Below are positions 6,570-12,168 of a stretch of DNA of 12,168 nucleotides, piece by piece. The notes under the pieces were generated by a model. That model was not told the DNA's origin. It saw nothing but the letters and a program-made list of their open reading frames with translations, and did no database searches. The stretch's first letter is position 1. Each line of letters starts with the position of its first letter. Made by a program: the position numbers and the translations under genes. The stretch is from Proteiniphilum sp. UBA5267 (GTDB lineage Bacteria > Bacteroidota > Bacteroidia > Bacteroidales > Dysgonomonadaceae), in the NCBI GenBank assembly GCA_002411515.1, contig DHTF01000069.1, positions 1 to 12,168 of the forward strand, in the 5' to 3' direction.

Positions 6570-6862
6570 TAGATCATATCTTCCACGTTCCACACAAAGG
6601 CGCGCAACCCCAGGTTAGCGGATTCTTCATCCTGTGCTTTAAGGTATTTCAGCAACAGCGGCACCCTATCATTCTCTACCACCGTGAGGATTGCGTTGTT
6701 CACCGAAGGCCATGCATGTGATCCGTAGTGTGGGTAGCCATCTTTGCTTCCTTTTCCGAAGACCTCCTTCCAGGAAGTGAAACCTCTGATATTCATGGAA
6801 CTCAGATCCTCTACTATCTTGTCGTAGTGTGCCTGGTCTAAAACAATCATTACTGCTTTCAT
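6569..6862 (-). CDS. Small PII-like protein linked to the RND efflux genes
   Basis: This 97-residue protein begins MKAVMIVLDQAHYDKIVEDL and ends LGLRAFVWNVEDMI. Length and pattern fit the ferredoxin-like fold of the PII/CutA superfamily: strand, helix, strand, long loop, strand (NNAILTVVEND), helix (VPLLLKYLKAQDEE), strand (GLRAFVWNVE). The loop at about 34-53 (FGKGSKDGYPHYGSHAWPSV) corresponds to the PII T-loop and contains H45, H49 and W51, possible metal or ligand contacts. The classic PII uridylylation and ATP-binding signatures are not seen. Related small proteins, sometimes called the PII new group, are known beside RND efflux genes of the metal type. Here the gene starts 12 bases after the pump gene behind an A-rich ribosome-binding region and overlaps lpxC by one base. 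A regulatory or sensing role for the pump, for LpxC or for both is inferred. Confidence 0.7.
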   Translation of the reverse strand: MKAVMIVLDQAHYDKIVEDLSSMNIRGFTSWKEVFGKGSKDGYPHYGSHAWPSVNNAILTVVENDRVPLLLKYLKAQDEESANLGLRAFVWNVEDMI

Positions 6863-6874
6863 AATTACATTTTT

Positions 6875-9800
6875 TTAGTTTTCGTTTTCTACCAACACCG
6901 CACGATGTTTGCGACGCCTGCGGCGTACGCCGTAGCCCGCCATCGACGAGTAAAGTGCCGGAATAAGAATTAGGGTAATGATGGTGGAGAAGGTCATTCC
7001 ACCAATGATGGCGATACCGAGTGTCTGCCACATCTCTGACCCCTGTCCCGTACCAATGGCCAGCGGAATCATACCCAGAATGGTGGTGAGCGTGGTCATC
7101 AGCACCGGACGCAACCTTGAACGTCCGCCATGGGTCACGGCGGTGATGATGGACATGCCTCTCTCTCTGTTCAGGTTGATGTAGTCGATGAGCACGATGG
7201 CGTTTTTCACCACCATACCCACGAGCATGATCATTCCCACAAAGCCCATGATGCCCAGTGGCTCACCAGTAATCGAAAGCAACAGGATGGAACCGGTAAA
7301 GGCAAACGGCACGGTCAGGATAATCATAAACGGATATGTGAGCGACTCAAACTGAGAGGCCAGTACGATATACACAAGCAGCGAAACAATAAGCAGCAGC
7401 AAAGAAAGTTCGGAGAAAGATTCCTGCTGGTCCTCCAGCGTACCGCTCATCTCGATCTGCACGCCTGCCGGAGGAACCAGCTGATCGATAATGAGGTTCA
7501 CATCTTCCACCACATCACTCAACGCACGACCGTAGAGTGTGCCACTGACGGTGACAATCCGTTCCCGGTCCTGGCGGTCGATCTGGGGTAATGTGGATGA
7601 TTCCACCACCTTACCCAGGTCGCGCACCCGCACGGGGGTACCCATCGCATTATAAATGACAATGTTCTCGATGTCCTCAATCGACTGCCGATATTGTTCT
7701 TCAAAACGCACGCGGATGTTATACTCCTCCCCATCTTCCCGAAAACGAGACATGGTGAGTCCGTTGATACGGTTCCGTACTGCCGTGGCGGCGGTACTCA
7801 TATTTAGCCCATTGAGTGCCATCTTCTCCCGGTCGAACTGAATCTGATACTCCATGCGGTATTCCTTGCGAGAAACCATGATGTCTCTGAGTCCTTTCAC
7901 ATCGCCCAGCTTCTGCCTTAGCTCCTCAGCCACCTGATCGGTATCGGCAAAATCATATCCGAAGACCTCCACTGTAACGTTGCTGCCAGCTGTCATGCCC
8001 ATGTCTCCGCCGCCGGGCATCACCTGATAGCGGTGAAGTTCCGGCATGAGAGAAAGGTCTTCCCGTATCTGGTCCGACACATCGAAGATAGTCTTTTCCC
8101 GGTTCTTGGCCTCAGTCAACCGCAGCGTATAGCTGATGATGTTGGAAGCATTGTCCTGCATAGCTGCCCATGTATCGTCTTCGCCTGCGGCACCCACACT
8201 GAAGGAGATGATCTCAATCTCGGGGTACTTCTCCCGCAAATTCTGGGCAATGAGATAACCTGTCTCACGGGCCACTTCCATGCGGGTACCAGTTGGCATC
8301 TCCACGGTGAATGCAATGGAGTTGTTATCGGAAGCCGGCATGAACTCGGTCTTGAGCGTGAGGGCACTGATGATGGCACTCACGACAAAGATCAGGATGA
8401 CCATCCAGATGGTTGCCTTACGCCGCCGGGAAACCCAATTGACCAGGCGTCCATAGCCGTGATCCAGCTTATCCAAAAGAGGAAGGATTTTTTTGTTGTA
8501 CCAACGATCGAAACGCGACAGTTTCTTATCTTTATTGCCCCGCATCATTTTGGCACTCATCATGGGTGTCAGCGTCAAAGCGATGATCAGTGAGAGCGAG
8601 ATGATGATGGTCACCATCCACCCCAACTGCTTGAACATTACACCGGCAAATCCACCTACCATGGTCATCGGCAGGAACACCGCGATGATGGTCAGTGTGG
8701 AGGCGATCACAGAGAGTGATACCTCCTCCGTTCCGTAGACTGCCGCCTGTCGAGGTCGACTTCCCCGCTCAATGTGGGTGGTAATGTTCTCGAGTACCAC
8801 GATGGCATCGTCCACCACCATACCGATGGTAATGGAGAGCGCCGATAGCGAAATGATGTTGATGGTATTCCCGGTGAGGTAAAGATAGATGAACGACCCG
8901 ATAAGCGAGATGGGAATGGAAACCATGATGATAATCGTGGCACGCCAGCGTCCCAGGAAGAGCAGTACCACCACGCCCACGATGATCAACGCCAACAGGA
9001 TGGTTTCCAGCAAGCTGTTGATGGAGACCTTGATATAGTCGGAGGTGTCCATTACGGTCTCAATCTCGATATCGGGAGGCAAATTCTTCTGCAACAGGGG
9101 CAGCTGCGCATGCACCGCATCGGCAATGGCCACCGTGTTGGCACCCGATTGCTTTTGCACGACGATGGTGGCACTACGCCTGCCGTTGGTATAGTTTTCC
9201 TGAACACGGCTCTCAAGTGTATCCTTTACCGATGCCACATCACGCAGATAAATGGTTTTTCCATCCCTGTTGGCAATGACCACGTTGTTGAGGTCGCGGC
9301 TGTTCTGAAACTCCCCTTCCAGTCGCAGCATGTAGGTCTGTGATCCGATATCGAAATCGCCCGCAGGCACATTCACGTTTTCGGCGGCAATCACCTGGGC
9401 TATCTGCTCGAGCGAGATATTGTATGCTTCAAGCTTGGCAGGTACCACGTTCACTTGGATCTCCCGTTGCGGAGCACCCGCTACGGAGACTGTTCCCACA
9501 CCGGAGACCCGGTTGAGCGGGTTAGCTACCTGCTCGTCGAGTATCTTGTATAGGGCGCCAGCGCTCTCCTCAGCTGTAGCCGAAAGGATGACCACCGGAA
9601 TCATGTCGGAGCTGAACTTCAACAGGATCGGATCCTCCGTACCCTCGGGCAGGAAGCCCGAGACCAAGCCCACCTTGTCTCGTACATCGTTCATCACGGC
9701 ATTCATGTCGGTGCCAAAATCGAACTCCAGCATGATCATAGACATCCCGTCACGTGACTGCGAGGTGATCTCTTTCAATTTTTCTGTCGTGTTCAGCACA

Positions 9801-10006
9801 TCTTCCAGCGGCCGGGTCACATTCTCCTCCACATCCTGTGCACCTGCACCGGAATAGGTAGTCATCACGGACACCATATTCAGGTCGATGTTCGGATAGA
9901 GGTCGATGGGCAACTGTCTGTAAAACAAAAGCCCGATTAAGACAACACCAATAAATATCAGCGAGGTCCCCACGGGGTTTTTCACCGCGGATTCGTATAT
10001 TTTCAT
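6875..10006 (-). CDS. RND efflux pump, inner-membrane permease of the AcrB/HAE1 type
   Basis: This 1043-residue protein has the full length of RND permeases. The N-terminus (MKIYESAVKNPVGTSLIFIG) leads into TM1, and a first periplasmic loop spans about 35-330. TM2-6 lie in about 333-485, TM7 near 531-550, a second periplasmic loop spans about 555-860, and the last five TM helices lie in about 866-1022. The proton relay of drug-type RND pumps is intact: D399 and D400 in GMVVDDAIVVLENI (TM4) and K934 in GMVVKNAIVLIDY (TM10). This pair of aspartates argues for an HAE1 drug/amphiphile exporter over a CusA-like metal pump. The protein ends in a basic tail (RRRRRKHR). The gene lies 56 bases after the adaptor gene and 12 bases before the PII-like gene. 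The substrate cannot be read from the sequence; drugs, bile salts, detergents or lipids are all possible. Confidence 0.95.
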   Translation of the reverse strand: MKIYESAVKNPVGTSLIFIGVVLIGLLFYRQLPIDLYPNIDLNMVSVMTTYSGAGAQDVEENVTRPLEDVLNTTEKLKEITSQSRDGMSMIMLEFDFGTDMNAVMNDVRDKVGLVSGFLPEGTEDPILLKFSSDMIPVVILSATAEESAGALYKILDEQVANPLNRVSGVGTVSVAGAPQREIQVNVVPAKLEAYNISLEQIAQVIAAENVNVPAGDFDIGSQTYMLRLEGEFQNSRDLNNVVIANRDGKTIYLRDVASVKDTLESRVQENYTNGRRSATIVVQKQSGANTVAIADAVHAQLPLLQKNLPPDIEIETVMDTSDYIKVSINSLLETILLALIIVGVVVLLFLGRWRATIIIMVSIPISLIGSFIYLYLTGNTINIISLSALSITIGMVVDDAIVVLENITTHIERGSRPRQAAVYGTEEVSLSVIASTLTIIAVFLPMTMVGGFAGVMFKQLGWMVTIIISLSLIIALTLTPMMSAKMMRGNKDKKLSRFDRWYNKKILPLLDKLDHGYGRLVNWVSRRRKATIWMVILIFVVSAIISALTLKTEFMPASDNNSIAFTVEMPTGTRMEVARETGYLIAQNLREKYPEIEIISFSVGAAGEDDTWAAMQDNASNIISYTLRLTEAKNREKTIFDVSDQIREDLSLMPELHRYQVMPGGGDMGMTAGSNVTVEVFGYDFADTDQVAEELRQKLGDVKGLRDIMVSRKEYRMEYQIQFDREKMALNGLNMSTAATAVRNRINGLTMSRFREDGEEYNIRVRFEEQYRQSIEDIENIVIYNAMGTPVRVRDLGKVVESSTLPQIDRQDRERIVTVSGTLYGRALSDVVEDVNLIIDQLVPPAGVQIEMSGTLEDQQESFSELSLLLLIVSLLVYIVLASQFESLTYPFMIILTVPFAFTGSILLLSITGEPLGIMGFVGMIMLVGMVVKNAIVLIDYINLNRERGMSIITAVTHGGRSRLRPVLMTTLTTILGMIPLAIGTGQGSEMWQTLGIAIIGGMTFSTIITLILIPALYSSMAGYGVRRRRRKHRAVLVENEN

Positions 10007-10062
10007 AAATTTCTTTCTTTAATCGGTTCTCAATCTCTTCTCTGCATGTAGTGGGCCACAAA

Positions 10063-11085
10063 TTACTCTACCACTTCCACTTCTGTGCCGTCCACCAGAC
10101 CGGACTGGCCTTGTACGATCACCCTGTCACCGGCTTGCAGACCGGATACGATCTCATATTTATCCTCGAGGCGCACACCCAGTTGTACCAATGTGTAAAC
10201 AGCCTTGCCCTCTTTCTCAACGAAGACATAGCGGTCGTTGGAACCCACCTGTTTCATTACCGCCTTGTCGCTCAACAGCGGACGGTCGTTGGTGCCGAAG
10301 TTCATCTTCACACGGGCAAACATACCGGGCCGCAGGCGTTGGTTGGCGTTGGCTACCGTAATCTCCACAGGAAAAGTATGCGAAACAGGGTCGAGTGTGG
10401 GATAAATAAGGGAGACCTTTCCTTCGAACGTTTCACTGTCGAGTGCATCGGCCTGCACCTCCACCGGCATCCCTTTCTCCACACGGCTGTAGAACGACTC
10501 GGAGACATTAACCTTCACTTTCACGGGGTTCATGGTCTCGATGGTGAGGATGGGCAGCTGTCCTGCCATGTCACCCGGGTCATAATTGCGGGCCGTCACT
10601 ACACCACTCACCGGGCTAGTAAGGGTGGTATTTTCACCCAGGTTACCCAAGGCAGTTTCTGCCACTTCGAGCTGGGTCTTGGCCTGGTCGAGCTGTTGTT
10701 TGGAGATACCACCAACCTCAAAAAGCTCTTTGTAACGCTCGTAATCTCTCTTCAGCGTAGCCACTTGGGTCTCCTGTTGGGAGAAAGTAGCCGCATCCAT
10801 GGCCACCACAGCCTGTCCCTGGCGGACCTGGGCGCCTACCTCTACGTAGATCTTGCGAATGCGCCCTCCAGTAGCGGGTGCAATGTTGTTTATTTTATCG
10901 GCCTCCACCGTAGCAGTAAAGGTGACATCCTGATTTACCGGCACAACCTGTACCGTTTCCACACGCACTTTCTTTGCTTGTGCCGCATCATTCGCAGAAC
11001 TCGCATTACGGTCTGATCCCCCGCAGGAAGCTAACAATGCTGCTGCCAGTAAAGGAGTAATTTTCAAAAAGCTGTTTTGTCTCAT
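10063..11085 (-). CDS. RND efflux adaptor (membrane-fusion lipoprotein)
   Basis: This 340-residue periplasmic adaptor would join the RND permease to the TolC-type channel. It has a lipoprotein signal peptide with the lipobox LLASC, so C21 would be lipidated and anchor the protein in the inner membrane. A Ser/Asn/Ala-rich linker follows to about residue 38. The barrel-sandwich halves lie at about 63-98 (ATGGRIRKIYVEVGAQVRQG) and 150-185 (TLTSPVSGVVTARNYDPGD). Between them, about 99-148 form a short coiled-coil hairpin (KRDYERYKELFEVGGIS and QLDQAKTQLEVAETAL). The beta-barrel domain follows at about 186-265 with the family motif LRPGMFARV (251-259), then the membrane-proximal domain to the end. 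The gene lies 84 bases after the tolC-type gene, with no terminator between them. Confidence 0.95.
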   Translation of the reverse strand: MRQNSFLKITPLLAAALLASCGGSDRNASSANDAAQAKKVRVETVQVVPVNQDVTFTATVEADKINNIAPATGGRIRKIYVEVGAQVRQGQAVVAMDAATFSQQETQVATLKRDYERYKELFEVGGISKQQLDQAKTQLEVAETALGNLGENTTLTSPVSGVVTARNYDPGDMAGQLPILTIETMNPVKVKVNVSESFYSRVEKGMPVEVQADALDSETFEGKVSLIYPTLDPVSHTFPVEITVANANQRLRPGMFARVKMNFGTNDRPLLSDKAVMKQVGSNDRYVFVEKEGKAVYTLVQLGVRLEDKYEIVSGLQAGDRVIVQGQSGLVDGTEVEVVE

Positions 11086-11169
11086 ATGGTTTTCTGTATA
11101 TTGTTTTAACGTGGGTTTGTCAATTAGTTTTTGCTCTCGCTGCTCAGAAGTACTTGTTCCGATTTCAAA

Positions 11170-12168
11170 TCAATTCTGCTGTACCGGTGCAATATCGTAT
11201 CCCAATACCTTCTCCAGATCTGATTTGGCAGAGAGGTAGTCGTAGATGGCATTCCGGTACTGTAACTCGGCATTCAGCACGGCCAGTGCAGCCGCATTGA
11301 CGTCGACGATGGTGCCCATGCCGGTCTCATATCGTTTCAGCGTGATCTCGTGTCCCTTACGGGCCTGAGCCACGGAGGACTGTGTGGCTACCACCTGCTC
11401 GATACTTTTGTTGATCAGGTCGTAATTGTTTTTGATCGACAGCTTCAGTCCGCGCTCCACATCCTTGCGCTGCTCACCCAACTGAAAGAGCTGCACTTCC
11501 GACTGTTTCAGATTGTGGTAACGTTGTCCCCCATTGAAGATAGGTATCTGCAGAGTTACGCCCAGCATGGAATAGGGATCCCAGCGATAGTTGCTGAAAC
11601 GGAAGTCGTTATTCTGACTCATGTAGGTCCAGTTGAAGCTGGAGACCAGCGTAGGAGCAAACTGGAGCTTCTGCATCTCGAACGCATTTTTGGCCTGCTC
11701 CGCCTGCAGATCAAACTGCTTGATGTCGCTGTTGTTGATCAGTGAGGTATCGGCCGGAATGATGGCGTCGAACATGGTAGCCTCATAATCGTCAAGCGAA
11801 CCCATCACCTTCAGTGGTATCTCTCCGTCGACCCCCATCAGCATCTTCAGCTGCAGCTCTGCAATCTTCATCATATTCTCCGACTGGAGTATGTTGGGTA
11901 TAAGGCTCTTGAGCCGCACATCGGCTGTGATCACATCATACTCCGCCACCACACCCTGATTGAAACGGTTACGGATATTTTCGAGGTTAATGGAATCGTT
12001 TTCGTAGGTCTTTTTCAGCACCGCATAGCTGTCTTGTGCGAGCAACAGGCTGAAGTAGGACTTTTTTACCTGATTCATCAGGTCGATCCGTGACGAGCGT
12101 GCTTTCTCCATGGCCAGGCGGATATCCACCTCGCTCATCTGGATGTTCTTCCAGAGGGAGGGCATCAC
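11170..12168 (-). CDS. TolC-family outer-membrane efflux channel (N-terminus beyond right edge)
   Basis: The last 333 or so codons of an outer-membrane efflux protein are visible. Such proteins form trimers with an outer-membrane beta-barrel and a long periplasmic alpha-helical tunnel that docks on the adaptor. Both family repeats are partly present. The first ends in RFNQGVVAEYDVITADVRLK and LKMLMGVDGE, and the second in KRYETGMGTIVDVNAAALAV and DLEKVLGYDIAP. QIPIFNGGQRYHNLKQSEVQ marks a typical beta-to-helix passage. The first visible codon is GTG at the window edge, followed by ATG; these fall inside the conserved body, so neither is the true start. About 100-140 residues including the signal peptide should lie outside the window. 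It is the first visible gene of the efflux operon, so the operon promoter is also outside. Confidence 0.93.
   Translation of the reverse strand: MMPSLWKNIQMSEVDIRLAMEKARSSRIDLMNQVKKSYFSLLLAQDSYAVLKKTYENDSINLENIRNRFNQGVVAEYDVITADVRLKSLIPNILQSENMMKIAELQLKMLMGVDGEIPLKVMGSLDDYEATMFDAIIPADTSLINNSDIKQFDLQAEQAKNAFEMQKLQFAPTLVSSFNWTYMSQNNDFRFSNYRWDPYSMLGVTLQIPIFNGGQRYHNLKQSEVQLFQLGEQRKDVERGLKLSIKNNYDLINKSIEQVVATQSSVAQARKGHEITLKRYETGMGTIVDVNAAALAVLNAELQYRNAIYDYLSAKSDLEKVLGYDIAPVQQN

Noticed and set aside
10051..11016. A 321-codon plus-strand open frame opposite the adaptor gene
   Set aside because: It is antisense to a clear membrane-fusion protein, with a His/Leu-rich composition typical of shadow frames.

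Overview
The window looks like chromosomal DNA of a Bacteroidota member, most likely order Bacteroidales and perhaps near Dysgonomonadaceae. The taxon is inferred from the protein types: a PadR plus PspC-domain pair, a long M23 peptidase, and CoaBC and LpxC variants of Bacteroidales character. Ribosome-binding regions are A-rich with little Shine-Dalgarno signal, and one promoter fits the Bacteroidetes -33/-7 pattern. No rRNA, tRNA, CRISPR array, insertion sequence or integrase is visible.

Left part (1-5113). A minus-strand pair at 1-761 encodes a PadR-family repressor followed by a PspC-domain protein that runs off the left edge. Upstream of padR, at 791-830, is a Bacteroidetes-type promoter whose -33 region lies inside an imperfect palindrome, which suggests autoregulation. 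Divergent from it on the plus strand are coaBC (coenzyme A synthesis) and a secreted M23 peptidase, separated by a hairpin with a T-tract that overlaps the coaBC stop codon. The M23 gene converges on pncB (NAD salvage) with a 6-base overlap of the two 3' ends.

Middle (5114-5621). This is a gap without an intact gene. It is AT-rich and holds an 81-codon open frame that resembles the C-terminal end of an AAA/DUF4143-type ATP-binding protein, probably a decayed accessory gene.

Right part (5602-12168). One minus-strand gene string is read from the right edge: a TolC-type outer-membrane channel (its N-terminus is outside the window), a lipoprotein membrane-fusion adaptor, an RND inner-membrane pump of the AcrB/HAE1 type, a small PII-like protein, and lpxC. 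PII-like and lpxC share one base (TAATG), and lpxC ends inside a perfect 17-bp hairpin terminator. The first three genes encode a complete tripartite efflux pump. The attached PII-like protein and stand-alone LpxC are the most unusual point of the window: in Bacteroidota, LpxC is commonly fused to FabZ and sits with other lipid A genes. The arrangement suggests a link between efflux, a small sensor protein and lipid A synthesis, possibly a second copy of a drug target beside an efflux pump. That idea is a hypothesis.
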